Source of the DNA: Caldilinea sp. CFX5
Lineage (GTDB): Bacteria > Chloroflexota > Anaerolineae > Caldilineales > Caldilineaceae
Reading direction: 5' to 3'
DNA length: 64,000 bases
Assembly (NCBI GenBank): GCA_021405325.1
Contig: QWII01000029.1
Span: forward strand, 31,024-95,023
The position numbers and the translations under genes were made by a program. Below the pieces are notes generated by a model, which searched no databases, was not told the DNA's origin, and worked only from the letters and a program-made list of their open reading frames with translations. Positions 25,858-36,300 of the stretch are shown piece by piece; position 1 is the stretch's first letter; each line of letters opens with the position of its first letter.

Positions 25858-28365
25858 TCAACTGTTTTGTAAAATGGCGGCAAACTGCCGTTGGTATTCA
25901 TCGATCAACTCGCCGGCGCGCGCCCGGTTATTGCCTTCGGCCAGCACTTCAAACTGCGGCTTATCCGGGTTCGGCGAGAGATGCACCCACTCACCATTGT
26001 CCAGATGAATTTTTAAGCCGTCGATGCTCTCAATGCGCCGGTCTTTGTACCGTTCGCTAAAGAGGCGCATCATCCGCCCCTTGGCTTCCCACGGGCAGGG
26101 CGCTGCGGCTTTGGCCAGGTACATGGGCGGCAAGTAACTCACCACCTGGCTCAGGGGCAACTGGCGCACGGCCAGATATTCAAGCAGGCGCGCCGTCGCC
26201 ATCATGCCGTCAACGGTTGGATGAAAGTCGGGGAAGATAAAGTTGCCCGTCCCATCAATCGCCATGAGAATGCCGGCGTCATGAGCGGCGAGCATAAAGC
26301 GGTGCATGTGGTTGCCGATGCGCATCAGTTGACTCTGATGCCAGCCGGCAATGGTTTCAAAGGCGTTGGGCAGGGTGATCAACCCTGCCACGGCGCGCCC
26401 AGGCTGGGCAAAAAGCCCCAATTCCATCATCAAGGCGGCGGTGGTAATATCACCGAGTGTATTGCCTTGCTCATCAACCAGGAAAATCTTTTCGCCACCT
26501 ACGTCGAACTGCACGCCCAGGTCGGCGCCCAGCGCCCGGACAATTTTAGAGACGCGCTCCTGGTTGGCCTTAAATTCGCTCTGGAGCATGGCCAGCTTAT
26601 TTTCATCCATCCGCGCATTTAACTGCAACACATCGACGCCCAAACCATTGAGAACCGCCGAAAAGGTATCGGACGCCAGCCCGTGGGAGTAGTCAACCAC
26701 AATTTTGAACTGCGCCTGGCGAATGCGCTGCCCATCGACATGGTGGAGAAAGCCTTGTGCATACTCCTGGATGGGGTTATTGGCATATTCGATCAGGCCA
26801 ATCTCTTGGAGAAAGGAACGGCGGAAATCTTCGCGGAAGAAGTTGCGTTCGATCACCCGCTCTTCGGCGCTGTTCTGGTTCATGCCCTGGCCGTTCATAA
26901 TGCGAATGTCCACCACCCGCTGGTCAAAGGGGCTGATACGCACATGAACGCCGGCGGAAGTGTCGCTGTGGGTGCGCACAAAGTAGCGCGCCACCGGAAT
27001 GGCGACTGTGCCCAGATCCCAGACATTGATGCCCGTGCTGGGCAGGCCGCTGACCATGGCGCGCTTCAACATGCGCGAACTGCGATGCACATCGCGGTTG
27101 ATCGCCACAAAGCTCCCCTTGGGCAACATGGCGCCCAGCGCGGCGCTGAGTTTGGCGGCATATTCGGGCGTCAAGTCCACATTGACCACACCGGAGACGC
27201 CAAAGCGGCTAAAGAGCGAACGGCGCCCCTGTTCGCCCCAGATGATGCTCTCCTTGACAGTGGCCCCGTCATCGATCTGTTTGTGGGGCCACAACTTGAC
27301 ATCGGCATGGATGACACAGCCTTCGCCCAGGGCGCAGTTGTCGCCGATCACCACCCCTTCATAGATGACCACTTTGGGCTTGATCGTGCATTGACGGGTG
27401 ATGGTGGCGCCGCGAATCTCACAATTTTCACCGATATAATTGTTGCGCCAGGCAATGCTGCGTTCAATCCGGCTATAGTTGTCAACGACCGTATTGTCCC
27501 GAATCACGCTGGGGCCGTAAATTTGGACATCGCCCTTGATCTTGACTTCGCTGCCCAAGTAAACCGGCCCAAAGAGTTGGGCGCTGGGGGCAATTTCCAC
27601 ATTCTCGCCGACCCAAATGCCGCCGCCGACATGAGCGCCAATCGGTTCCGCCAATTTTATCCGCCCATAGAGCAGATCAGCCGTAGCCCGCTGATATTCG
27701 GCAATATTGCCCACATCACACCAATAGCCATCGGCAATGTGACCGTAGATGGCCAGGCGTTTTTGTAACATGGTTGGGAAGAGATCGTTAGAGAAATCAT
27801 AGGGGACACCCGCCGGAATCAACGCCAGTGCAGCCGGTTCCAGGACATAGATCCCGGTATTGACTGTGTCCGAAATCAGTTCGGCCCAGCCCGGCTTTTC
27901 CAAAAAGCGGTCAATGTAGCCTTCTTCATTGGTGATGACGACGCCATATTCCAGCGGATTGGGCACATGGGTCAAGGTAATGGTGGCGAGGACCTGGCGT
28001 TCTTTATGCGTGCGGATAATGTGGGTCAGGTCAAAATCAGTCAAGGCATCGCCGCTGATCACCAGAAAGGTCTCATCCAGATAGGGCGCCGCATTTTTGA
28101 CGCTGCCGGCCGTGCCGAGCGGAACATCCTCGATGACGTAGGTAATGTTCATGCCCAAATTGCTGCCGTCGCCAAAAAAGTCCTGAATGACCGAAGCCAG
28201 ATAGCGGAGAGTGACGACAACATCGGTAATGCCGTGGCTCTTCAACAAATCCAGGATATGGCCCATCACCGGTTTGTTGACAATCGGCACCATCGGCTTG
28301 GGGCGCCCAATGGTCAATGGGCGAAGACGAGCGCCATCACCACCAGCCATGACGACTGCTTTCAT
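25858..28365 (-). CDS. Fused sugar nucleotidyltransferase - hexapeptide repeat - phosphomannomutase-like protein
   Basis: An 835-residue protein in three parts. Residues 1-235 are a nucleotidyltransferase ([28 protein letters not shown]), most like mannose-1-phosphate guanylyltransferases. About 250-370 is a left-handed beta-helix of hexapeptide repeats ([24 protein letters not shown]). About 380-835 resembles phosphomannomutase ([32 protein letters not shown]). In the last part the usual catalytic TASHNP is VRISPFD, the metal loop DGDADR is FDVGGEK, and the C-terminal RxSGTEP is not recognisable, so mutase activity is doubtful. I recall SPFD as common to this fused family. It may supply GDP-mannose for cell-surface polymers. 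Confidence 0.85.
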   Translation of the reverse strand: MKAVVMAGGDGARLRPLTIGRPKPMVPIVNKPVMGHILDLLKSHGITDVVVTLRYLASVIQDFFGDGSNLGMNITYVIEDVPLGTAGSVKNAAPYLDETFLVISGDALTDFDLTHIIRTHKERQVLATITLTHVPNPLEYGVVITNEEGYIDRFLEKPGWAELISDTVNTGIYVLEPAALALIPAGVPYDFSNDLFPTMLQKRLAIYGHIADGYWCDVGNIAEYQRATADLLYGRIKLAEPIGAHVGGGIWVGENVEIAPSAQLFGPVYLGSEVKIKGDVQIYGPSVIRDNTVVDNYSRIERSIAWRNNYIGENCEIRGATITRQCTIKPKVVIYEGVVIGDNCALGEGCVIHADVKLWPHKQIDDGATVKESIIWGEQGRRSLFSRFGVSGVVNVDLTPEYAAKLSAALGAMLPKGSFVAINRDVHRSSRMLKRAMVSGLPSTGINVWDLGTVAIPVARYFVRTHSDTSAGVHVRISPFDQRVVDIRIMNGQGMNQNSAEERVIERNFFREDFRRSFLQEIGLIEYANNPIQEYAQGFLHHVDGQRIRQAQFKIVVDYSHGLASDTFSAVLNGLGVDVLQLNARMDENKLAMLQSEFKANQERVSKIVRALGADLGVQFDVGGEKIFLVDEQGNTLGDITTAALMMELGLFAQPGRAVAGLITLPNAFETIAGWHQSQLMRIGNHMHRFMLAAHDAGILMAIDGTGNFIFPDFHPTVDGMMATARLLEYLAVRQLPLSQVVSYLPPMYLAKAAAPCPWEAKGRMMRLFSERYKDRRIESIDGLKIHLDNGEWVHLSPNPDKPQFEVLAEGNNRARAGELIDEYQRQFAAILQNS

Positions 28366-28406
28366 TCGGGCGTACTCCTTTCGACGTAAGCGTAGAAAGA
28401 TGGCTA

Positions 28407-29162
28407 TCAGACCGGAGGCCAGGGATAGTTACGGCGGTGGGGTTGCGGCGCAGGGTAACATGCGTTGCGAATCAACTGTTGCAGGCGGGTGAGCAAAGCG
28501 CTACGCTCCTCCTCACTCAGCAAGCGGCAAAGTTGCTGCGCTACCGTGCGCGCCGGATCGGTGAGCTGTTGGCGCAAGGTCTTGAGATCGGCCAGCCATT
28601 CGACTTCCACCGGCTCACCGCTAAACTCCCAGATCACCGTGCGCAACTTATATTCCGTGTGAAAACAGATGCCATGATCAATGGCCCAGAGCCGTTCATC
28701 CGCGCCGATCAGACAATGACCACTTTTGCGGTCGGCGTTATTTACAATAAAGTCAAAGAGCGCAAGTTGGCGCAAGGAATCGGCAAAGCGCGCATCATCC
28801 TGCACCGTAAAATAGTGCTCCTCGGCATTATGATCGACATAAAATTGCACACTGCCCAGCCCACGGGTGCCCTCGCGCAGCACCGTCGGCGGCACCAGTT
28901 GCCAGCCCAGCGCGCGACAGATCACATAAGCGGCGGCTTCTCGTTTGCAGAGCGTGCCCCATTCAAAATCCCACAACGGATTTTCGCCCCGTTGTGGTTT
29001 GTAGACCGCCGGCAGGGTCAACTCATCGTCGGCTACGGTAACGAGAAAGCTATGATTCGAACTATAGGGTAACAGCCCTTTCTCTTTAAGAACACCGCTT
29101 GCTAAGGTGCGCAAGACCTGCTCTTCCGTCAATGGGATTGATTCACTCATGGACGTGGTCAT
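28407..29162 (-). CDS. SCO1664 family protein (phosphatidylinositol 3/4-kinase-like)
   Basis: A protein of about 251 residues with a small kinase fold. [13 protein letters not shown] is followed by the ATP-binding Lys in AVYKPQRGE. The catalytic loop is [17 protein letters not shown] and the metal motif is IDHGICFH, so the key residues of the PI3/4-kinase-like group are all present. It belongs to the SCO1664 family, whose substrate is not known. The two genes upstream on this strand are the family's usual partners, a DUF3090 protein and a histidine phosphatase. Possible starts are TTG 29171, ATG 29162 and ATG 29150. I give 29162; the start is uncertain because the leader is a perfect palindrome. 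Confidence 0.85.
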   Translation of the reverse strand: MTTSMSESIPLTEEQVLRTLASGVLKEKGLLPYSSNHSFLVTVADDELTLPAVYKPQRGENPLWDFEWGTLCKREAAAYVICRALGWQLVPPTVLREGTRGLGSVQFYVDHNAEEHYFTVQDDARFADSLRQLALFDFIVNNADRKSGHCLIGADERLWAIDHGICFHTEYKLRTVIWEFSGEPVEVEWLADLKTLRQQLTDPARTVAQQLCRLLSEEERSALLTRLQQLIRNACYPAPQPHRRNYPWPPV

Positions 29163-29180
29163 CCTATTCAAAAGATAACC

Positions 29181-29212
29181 AGCCCGCGCCTAGCCGCGGC
29201 TAGGCGCGGGCT
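29181..29212. repeat. Perfect 32-bp palindrome without spacer
   Basis: AGCCCGCGCCTAGCCG is followed at once by its exact complement, with the centre between 29196 and 29197. It sits in the 61-base gap between the DUF3090 and SCO1664 genes. Confidence 0.9.
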
Positions 29213-29223
29213 TGGTAGTTACC

Positions 29224-29775
29224 TCAAAAGATAATTGGCATTGCCTGCCCATCTGTGCGTGAACAGAAGTGACCGCTACGGTCGATTGGGCGGTTACAGA
29301 GCGGGCAGATGGGGCGACCCTGCCCGATCACCTCCAATGCATGTTCACTCATGGCGCGCATCTGTTCACGGCTGGCGACAAAGCGCACGCCCGGCACATC
29401 ATCCCGGCTGGGATCGACAAATTGGTTTTCTTCATTCACCATCAGCGCTTTGGCGATCAACCAGATTTTATCCTCATCTTCGTCGTAGCCAATGCTTAAT
29501 TGTCCCACGCGAAAGAGCGGATCCATGGGATGTTCAGGGCGCAATGCTTTTTTGCCGCGTGCGCTGCCGGCCGGAACCGGGTGTGTCTTTTCCAGCTCTT
29601 CGAGTAATTGTAAAACACTAACGGCAAGCGTGCCAACATCATGTTTTTCCATGACAATGCTCACCAGTTGCGAACCGGCGCGCGCTTGCAGGAAAAAGGT
29701 GCGGTGACCAGGTTCGCCAATCGCATCAGCGATAATATGTTGAACAGGATTGAGATCATAGAGATAGTTGGCCAT
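29224..29775 (-). CDS. DUF3090 family protein with C-terminal Cys/His cluster
   Basis: A 183-residue protein matching the DUF3090 pattern: [30 protein letters not shown] near the start, [19 protein letters not shown], and [20 protein letters not shown] in the middle. The C-terminus has [20 protein letters not shown], in which Cys157, Cys160, His169 and Cys171 could bind zinc. The biochemical role is unknown. In Actinobacteria and Chloroflexi this family is typically found with a histidine phosphatase (MSMEG_4193 family) and an SCO1664 kinase-like protein, exactly as here. ATG 29775 begins [10 protein letters not shown], the usual family start. No close Shine-Dalgarno is seen. Confidence 0.88.
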   Translation of the reverse strand: MANYLYDLNPVQHIIADAIGEPGHRTFFLQARAGSQLVSIVMEKHDVGTLAVSVLQLLEELEKTHPVPAGSARGKKALRPEHPMDPLFRVGQLSIGYDEDEDKIWLIAKALMVNEENQFVDPSRDDVPGVRFVASREQMRAMSEHALEVIGQGRPICPLCNRPIDRSGHFCSRTDGQAMPIIF

Positions 29776-29849
29776 AGGCGCTTCACACTCACTTCACAGA
29801 CAGCAGGAATCTTTCGCTATAACTACTAAATTTTTTCATTCTCGGCAGT

Positions 29850-30047
29850 TGCCTGATGTGTAAATAACAGGGATTTTACCGATTACGCCGATTAACGAAT
29901 AGAAAAATCTGTGAAATCCCTGTTGCATTTTCATCGTTTGTGGCGTCCTCAGACATGATGCCTGATGTGTAAATAGAACCCCGCACGTCGTCAGGGGCCG
30001 ACCCGCTAACGCTAGGCGGTTCTGTTTTCATCCTTTGTGGCGCCGCC
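29850..30047. repeat. Two tandem copies of a roughly 109-bp element with conserved ends and different hairpins
   Basis: Each copy starts with TGCCTGATGTGTAAATA (29850-29866 and 29959-29975) and ends with TTTTCATCnTTTGTGGCG followed by a loosely matching AGACATG (near 29928-29956 and 30024-30053). Between the ends the first copy has AACAGGGATTT...AAATCCCTGTT, and the second has GAACC...GGTTC with unrelated sequence. The second copy runs into the 3' end of the phosphatase gene. A related right end occurs at 63814-63847. Confidence 0.7.
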
Positions 30048-30695
30048 AAGACATGTGACCTGTTCCGTCTTAATTTCTAATTTCGTCAATGTTGGCCGGT
30101 AGTTGACCCCCAAGACCGACGGCACCTGCCCAAAGAAGGCCAGAACACTTACCGACGCCGTGCTGATAATCACCCGTTGAAAGAGATCCAGCGGCGTTCC
30201 CAAGTAGTGCGCCACGGTCGTGCGAATGACATCGCCATGACTGAAGAGGGCGACGACCTGATTGGGGTGGGCATCGCGAATGCGCTCAATGGCGCTGATC
30301 GCCCGGCTCTGCACTTCGCGTAACGTTTCGCCACGGGGAAAGCGAAAGGTGCTTGGGTGATGTTGGACAAGCTGCCATTCGGGCAACTTGGCCAGCTCTT
30401 TGAGATGACCGGCCTGCCACTCGCCGTAATCGACTTCCAACAACCCCGGCTCAACTGTCACCGGCAGGGCGAGCGCCGCGGCCAATGGCTGCGCCGTTTG
30501 GAGACACCGATCAAGCGGACTTGAGTAGATTGCCGCCAATGGTTGATCGCGTAATAGATGAGCCAACTCCTGCGCTTGCTGAAGCCCCTTTTCATTCAGA
30601 TGCACGCCGGGTGAACGGCCTGCCAAGCGATCCGTGCCCACCCAATCGTTCTCACCGTGGCGAATCAGCAGCATATAAGTTGTTGGTTGACTCAT
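30012..30695 (-). CDS. Histidine phosphatase family protein (MSMEG_4193-like)
   Basis: A 227-residue phosphoglycerate-mutase-like phosphatase. The catalytic LLIRHGEN has the phospho-accepting His13. [38 protein letters not shown] and [18 protein letters not shown] complete the site. This pattern and the neighbours point to the MSMEG_4193 family, whose substrate is unknown. GAGGGAG at proper distance decides ATG 30695 (MSQPTTYM); the frame upstream is a hairpin repeat. The last residues (about [13 protein letters not shown]) are coded within the repeat at 29959-30047, so the C-terminus is probably not family-like. Confidence 0.88.
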   Translation of the reverse strand: MSQPTTYMLLIRHGENDWVGTDRLAGRSPGVHLNEKGLQQAQELAHLLRDQPLAAIYSSPLDRCLQTAQPLAAALALPVTVEPGLLEVDYGEWQAGHLKELAKLPEWQLVQHHPSTFRFPRGETLREVQSRAISAIERIRDAHPNQVVALFSHGDVIRTTVAHYLGTPLDLFQRVIISTASVSVLAFFGQVPSVLGVNYRPTLTKLEIKTEQVTCLGGATKDENRTA

Positions 30696-30729
30696 CCCTA
30701 CTCCCTCAAGTTGCTTTTGGTGACTGTTG

Positions 30730-30784
30730 TTGGTTGACGAATGCGCTGGTTGAGCTTGTCGAAACCGCCGCATTCGTCAACCAA
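30730..30784. repeat. GAGCTTGTCGA-loop hairpin upstream of the phosphatase gene
   Basis: TTGGTTGACGAATGCG (30730-30745) is exactly complementary to 30769-30784. Inside are GGTT/AACC and the loop GAGCTTGTCGA (30752-30762). Confidence 0.85.
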
Positions 30785-30879
30785 TGAATACACCCCAGCA
30801 TAACACAGGTCACAATGGCAAGAAGTGGCAAAACTTACCGTCTACTGGCGGGTGATCGGAGCGAACGGCCTGCAAGAGA

Positions 30880-30908
30880 TTGTCGATCAACCGCACCCAT
30901 GCTATACT
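30880..30908 (+). promoter_or_regulatory. Sigma-70 type promoter of the M1-peptidase gene
   Basis: TTGTCG (30880-30885) and TATACT (30903-30908) are 17 bases apart. Transcription would start about 40 bases before ATG 30957. Confidence 0.55.
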
Positions 30909-30956
30909 AGCCATAAAACTTAGCACGACTTATTTTAGCCGCAGTACGCACCCTCT

Positions 30957-32552
30957 ATGATACGCATAAATGTGATTTTCGACAAACATTACGCAAGGGC
31001 TTGGACAGCTTGCGCAATTGCCGGCGCTTTGTTGCTCTTGCTCTTCTTGTTGGCAGCCTGTGGTGGTGATGAAACGGTCGATCCCCTGACCCGCTATGCG
31101 CCGGCCATGCGCCCGGAGTTTGAGGGACAACTGACAACGTTGACGCAGTTGCCCCGTTATGATATTACCGTCACCGTCAATCTCATCTCGGCGACGCTGA
31201 TTGGGGAACAGCAGGTGCATCTGGTTAATACCAGCCCTGACCCTTGGCGCAGCCTGGTTTTTCGCCTGTACCCCATGCTCAACCAATACAACGGCGGGTT
31301 GCAAAATGTGATGGTCATCCACCGCGCCGCCATTAACGGCAAGACGATCAATGTCTCGTACCTGGCCGGCAATAGCGCCATTGAATTACTCTTGCCCGAA
31401 ATGTTGCGTCCCAATGAGGCTGTGCAGGTGACCCTGCGTTGGCGGATCAACATTCCCAAGTGGGCCGACCAGAGCCGGGTCTACGTCCTCTTCGGTCAAA
31501 GCCAGCAGATGACCAGTTTGCCGCTCTTCTACCCGTCATTGGCCGTCTACAAACCGTTGCGGGGCGTCCAGGTGGGAACATGGTGGCAGGATACCGGTAC
31601 GGCGCGCGGCGATGCGGCCTTTAATGTCGCTTCCCTGTTTGCCGTTACAGCAACCATGTCGTCTGATCTAGTCCCTGTCGCCAGCGGCACCTTGATCACT
31701 TCAACCGTGCTTGGCGACGGGCAGACGCGCCATCGCTGGGTGACAGGGCCATCGCGCGAATTTCTGTTGCATCTCAGCCCAATCTTCGGTTCGACTACGG
31801 TGGAAGCCTATGGTACGCAAGTGACCAGCTACTGGCTGCCGGGGCAGGAAGCCGCCGGTCGCGCCGCGCTGAACTATGCGGTGGCGGCCTTGCGCATCTT
31901 TAGCGACCTCTTTGGCCCCTACCCCTTTCGTGATATGCGGGTGGCGCCGGCGCCCTTAAATTATCGGGGCATGGAGTACCCACAGGTTAGCCTGATTGGT
32001 GTGGAAACCTATGATCAGTATCGTGACGCGTTGGAAATATTGGTGGTGCACGAGGTGGCCCATCAGTGGTGGTATCAGATGGTGCATAATGACCCGGTGA
32101 ATGAGCCGTGGCTGGATGAAGCCTTGGCCGAATATGGGGTGAAACTCTATATGGAGCAGGTCTACGGCGGCGATAACCCGGTCATCTTGCAGGAGAAACG
32201 CTGGCAAGTGCCCATCACCACCATCAAAGGTCAGGGCGGCGACCGGCCGTTGCATCAAGGGGTCGGTGAATTTGCCTCTGATCCGCAGTATGAGACCATT
32301 ATTTACGGCAAAGGCGCCCTCTTTTATGACGCCCTGCGCCAGGCCCTCGGCCCACGGCGCTTCCAACGCTTTTTGCAGGATTACTTGCAGGAACACATGT
32401 ACCAGATCGTCACGACTGAAGATTGGCGGGTTGCTCTGCAAAAGCTCAACACGCCGGAGGTGGAGGTGCTCTACGATGCCTGGGTCAAACGCCCGCCCCT
32501 TCTCCCGCCCACGCCAACGGCAACGCCCGCCGCCCAGGCCGGCAATCCGTAA
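30957..32552 (+). CDS. M1-type zinc metallopeptidase lipoprotein
   Basis: A 531-residue protein. Residues 1-37 are a lipoprotein signal with the lipobox LLAAC. The catalytic site is HEVAH (His365, Glu366, His369) followed by Glu388 in NEPWLDEALAEYG, the HExxH-x18-E zinc site of M1 aminopeptidases. The N-terminal beta domain ends before RGMEYPQVSLIG, which stands where M1 enzymes have GxMEN, so substrate N-terminus recognition may differ. It would act outside the membrane. The C-terminus ends in a Pro/Thr/Ala tail. ATG 30957 lacks a clear ribosome site, but a good promoter precedes it. A hairpin repeat follows the stop. Confidence 0.88.
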   Translation: MIRINVIFDKHYARAWTACAIAGALLLLLFLLAACGGDETVDPLTRYAPAMRPEFEGQLTTLTQLPRYDITVTVNLISATLIGEQQVHLVNTSPDPWRSLVFRLYPMLNQYNGGLQNVMVIHRAAINGKTINVSYLAGNSAIELLLPEMLRPNEAVQVTLRWRINIPKWADQSRVYVLFGQSQQMTSLPLFYPSLAVYKPLRGVQVGTWWQDTGTARGDAAFNVASLFAVTATMSSDLVPVASGTLITSTVLGDGQTRHRWVTGPSREFLLHLSPIFGSTTVEAYGTQVTSYWLPGQEAAGRAALNYAVAALRIFSDLFGPYPFRDMRVAPAPLNYRGMEYPQVSLIGVETYDQYRDALEILVVHEVAHQWWYQMVHNDPVNEPWLDEALAEYGVKLYMEQVYGGDNPVILQEKRWQVPITTIKGQGGDRPLHQGVGEFASDPQYETIIYGKGALFYDALRQALGPRRFQRFLQDYLQEHMYQIVTTEDWRVALQKLNTPEVEVLYDAWVKRPPLLPPTPTATPAAQAGNP

Positions 32553-32558
32553 AAAAGT

Positions 32559-32615
32559 GGGCTAGCGCTGGTACGTTGGTTGAGCTTGTCGAAACCAACG
32601 TACCAGCGCCAGCCC
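32559..32615. repeat. GAGCTTGTCGA-loop hairpin between convergent genes
   Basis: Arms 32559-32581 and 32593-32615 (23 bp, one mismatch) close the loop GAGCTTGTCGA (32582-32592) exactly. It lies between the converging peptidase and TM2-like genes. Confidence 0.9.
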
Positions 32616-32616
32616 C

Positions 32617-32841
32617 TTACCGATAGCGATACGTATACCGCTCCGCCTGGCGGTAGGCCTGGTAGGCCGCGAGCAGGTGAAAGACCCAGCCCAACAGCCC
32701 GGCGGTGCCGATCCAGAAACCGGGGGTGACGATCAACCAGAAGATGCCCCACAAGAAGCGCCCGTTGTAAATCTGGCCGATCCCCGGCACAATTAAACTT
32801 AAGACGGCAGCAATGCCTGGATTTTTTTCGTGATAGTTCAT
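32617..32841 (-). CDS. Small TM2-domain-like membrane protein
   Basis: A 74-residue protein, MNYHEKNPGIAAVLSLIVPGIGQIYNGRFLWGIFWLIV..., with two hydrophobic helices joined by a short turn. The GxGQxYNG..xxG pattern is the mark of TM2 and related small membrane proteins, whose function is unknown. GGAG at 32849-32852 on this strand favours ATG 32841, though ATG 32844 is possible. The 3' end lies only one base from the hairpin repeat at 32559-32615. Confidence 0.6.
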   Translation of the reverse strand: MNYHEKNPGIAAVLSLIVPGIGQIYNGRFLWGIFWLIVTPGFWIGTAGLLGWVFHLLAAYQAYRQAERYTYRYR

Positions 32842-33129
32842 CATTTTCTCCATTTGTCTAACGCTTTCGCCGCTCATAGCCGGTCCGTGACCGGCGCCGG
32901 CGTTGCGGGCGCCGGGAACCTTTAAGTGCGACTACGAGCAGGCCGAAGCGTTATAGCAAGCACAGCGCCCAAAGCGCTGATATTCCTCCCCAATCAGTAC
33001 GCAGATAGCGTCATTTGGTTGCACCTATAATACCCTGTCGCTGCCACCCATTCCTGAAATTACACTGACTTTCCACCGGCAACAAGCTGACAAGCCGCTG
33101 GGTAGAAAGCAGCCTTGTTGGTCTGGAGC

Positions 33130-33170
33130 AAAAAACGAGGGTTCGGTGTTACAGCACCGAACCCTCGTTT
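33130..33170 (-). terminator. Rho-independent terminator of the beta-helix gene
   Basis: AAACGAGGGTTCGGTG (33133-33148) pairs exactly with CACCGAACCCTCGTTT (33155-33170). On the minus strand it is followed by a run of six T. It would end transcription coming from the gene that stops at 33325. Confidence 0.75.
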
Positions 33171-33186
33171 ATTTGCCCACACCGCC

Positions 33187-33311
33187 GTAGGGGCGTCCCC
33201 TTGCGGGCGCCCCGTCATGCACCAGCATGATCGATCCCGGTATGCCCTTGCGGGCGCCCGGTCATGCTGCAACGAAACCGTGCGGGGGCGCCCGCAAGGG
33301 GATGCCCCTAC
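33187..33311. repeat. G/C-rich inverted repeat with internal direct copies
   Basis: GTAGGGGCGTCCCCTTGCGG (from 33187) faces its near-complement ending at 33311. A third copy of CCTTGCGGGCGCCC followed by GGTCATGC lies at about 33246-33267 and repeats part of the left arm in direct orientation. Confidence 0.8.
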
Positions 33312-33324
33312 ACTTAAAAGCGCC

Positions 33325-36300
33325 TTATTTGCGCACCAGCGGCATAAAGAGCGGGAAGTCCGGGGTGACATCCGGCACGATAAAGGTGTCGCTAAACTCG
33401 GAGGAGTTGCCCTGCGCATCGGTGGCGACCACCACAGCGCCGGGTGCAATGTAACTGCTGGTGATGATCACCAACGAGAATTTGCCCTCGGCGTTGGCCG
33501 TTGCACGGCCCAGATAGTACCGCCCTTGGGTTTGCTCATCGGAAAAGAGTTCGATGGTTGCATTTGGCGCATTGACACTCCCGATCACTGTGCGTCCTTT
33601 GATCTCGGTGATCTTGGGGCGGGCGACGGCATTATTGGCCCCAGCCGAGACATAGATGCCGCCATTGACGCCTTTGTTGCCAAAGATCGAATTCTGCGAC
33701 CATTGATTGCCAAAGGAGGTGACGCCATTGACACGAATCCCTTCGGCTGTATTGTTATTGATGCTATTGCCGACAATCACTGTGCCGACGGCGCCATCGG
33801 TCAGGTAGATGCCATAGCTGCCGTTGCTCTCAATGCGATTGCGGCGGACACCGGTATTTTCGGCAACACGAATATCGATCCCGGCGCCGGTGTTGTTGCT
33901 GATCGTGTTGCTCACCAACTCATTGTTTTTGACCGTGGTGGCATTTTCCGACTTGACATTGATGCCGATCTCCGTGTTCCCGGTGGCCTGGTTGCCGTTT
34001 AGGGAATTGCCATCGGAACGAATGTAGAAGCCGTAGGTCGTATTCGCGGTCGAGCTGTTGTTGTTGATCGTGTTGTTGTTAGAACCAACACGGGTCTGTA
34101 AGCCGGAAGCCGTATTTTCGTGGAAGGTGTTGCCCTCGATCACATTGCCGGTGCTGCCGTCTTCCAGGTTCAAGCCAACCTGGTTGTTGTGCAGATTGTT
34201 ATTGCGCACGGTGTTGTTGTTGGAGCCTTCAATGTTGATGCCGTAGCCGCGGTTGCCGTAGGCTTCATTGCCTTCCAACAGATTCTCTACCGATGGCGCG
34301 CTGGGGGCTGAGCCTTGCGAGATCACGATGCCGTGAGCAAAGCCGGCGCCATTGGTGTACGCCTTGTTGTTGCGCAAGGTAAACTTGGTGCAGCCGCGGG
34401 CGATCATAATGCCATGTGAGGCATTGTTATAGACCAGGTTGCTCTCCAACGTCGTATTGTTGCTGCGGTCGCGCGCCTGGAAGCCAAAGTTGAGATTTTC
34501 ATAAAACTCATTGTTGATGAAGGTCATATTGCCGGCCTGCATCAGATGGGCGCCGACAAAGTTGTGGTGGAATTTGCTGCCCGTTACTATCCCGCGCGCC
34601 ATGCTCTCGCCCACATCCGCCGCGGTAGGATTCGCTCTACCGTCGCGCCAGGTAACGCCATAACTTTCGGTGCTATCGGCGGAGCCTAGGTAACTCAACT
34701 CGGAGGCCGTAATGTTCAACTCGGCAAAGTTGCCGGATGGCGGGTTCGTGTCCACCGACTTGGCAATGATAAAGGCGCGACCGTCGCCAATGGTGTCATC
34801 GAATTTATTGCGAACAGGATCCCAGCCATAGACCTTGATGCCATTGATATTGATCGTGCCGTTGTGGGTGCGAATATAGACAAAGCCGGCATAATTGATC
34901 GTGCCGCTGATGGCACTGGCATCGCTACGCAACCGTAGCTCAGTGACACTATCCTCCGGGGTCAGGTTGAGCGTGACGCCGGTTTCCAATTTGAGATTGG
35001 CATTGAGCTGCCAGACTGTGCCGGTGTTTTGCAAGAGATTAGCGTTGCCGCCGCCTAACAAGCTTTGAACTTTGGTCAGGTTGGTGGTCGCCCCATCGCC
35101 GGTGATCTGAATCAACGGTTGTTGATTTTCATCCACTGTGACTGCAACTAACACATCCACACTAGAGCCGGAGGAGGGGCTAAAGGCGGAGGTATTGTTA
35201 TTAGCGTCGGTGGCGGTGGCTGTCACCCGTTTACGATCCTGGGTCGGTGCTAGTTGGAAGGTCCAATTGCCGCCGCCGTCGGCCGTGGTCGTACCCAAAA
35301 AGGTTCCCCCTTCACCGCCCAAGTCGCTGAAGAGTTCAACCACTGCCCCTGCCTTGGCGGTGCCAATGGCCAGATTATCGGCGCGGATTTGAGTGATGAC
35401 CGGTGGTTGGATGCCCTCCTGGGCGCCGCCGTCTACTTTGATGCCGGAGCCGGCGTTGCCGGTAATGCTATTTTCGCTCAATTTATTGCGGAGCGTGGTC
35501 GGATTACTCATATTAACACCGCTGCCGCCATTGGTGCGCATGGTATTGGCAATCAGCACGTTGCCGGTCGAACCAAAGCCGGCGCTGGTGCTCTTGATAA
35601 CGACGCCATTGCCGCCATTGCTCTCAATGAGATTGCCGGCGCGCGCGCTGCTCTGTGGGTCGATGCCAACGCTATTGTTGACGCCCCCTTCGATGCGCAG
35701 GCCAATTTCGGTGTTGGCGCTAACAGTGGAACTGAGGATCACATTGCTGCTGCCCGATGGCGCCAGCAGCGGAATTTGACCCAGGCTCTCCTGTTCGCCA
35801 ACAATGGTAATCCCGGTTTTCCCTTCGCGCACGACATTGCCTTCCAGCCGGTTGGCGCCGCTCTTGATGTAAATGCCAATGGTTGCGCTGCGCAGAACCG
35901 TGTTGTTGCGCAGCAAGTTGTTGTCGGCATGGCTATAGAAATAGATGCCGTAGGCGGTGCCGGCGGTGGAAGCGGAATCTTCTACCGTATTGCCGATGAT
36001 CTGATTGCCGCTGGCCGGATCTTCGAGGGCGCCGCTGGCGCGAATGCCGTTGCGGTTCTTGTAGCTGCGATTGGCACGGATCACATTGTTGTCGCTTTCA
36101 TCAATGGCAATGCCATCGCTGTTCTGATAGCTTTCATTGCCGGCAATAGTATTCCCATTGGATTTGCGCGCCAGCAAAATACCGTGGGCGGCGTTGGCAT
36201 AGACTTTATTGTCGAGTACATTGATCTGGCTTACATTGTTGTCGAGAAAAATGCCGTTGCCGGTGCTGGCGCCCTTGTTACCGTTGTCATGGACGATATT

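Larger units (their letters stand above)
32842..33324. other. Intergenic region with several inverted repeats
   Basis: No gene is evident. It contains a CCGGTCCGTGACCGG core near 32881-32896, followed by GGCGCCGGCG/GCGGGCGCC units, then the terminator at 33130-33170 and the long G/C-rich inverted repeat at 33187-33311. Confidence 0.7.

Noticed and set aside
29850..29975. The two 17-base repeats as target-site duplications of one insertion
   Set aside because: The right-end motif is also repeated, so two tandem copies of one element explain the pattern better than one insertion with a duplicated target.
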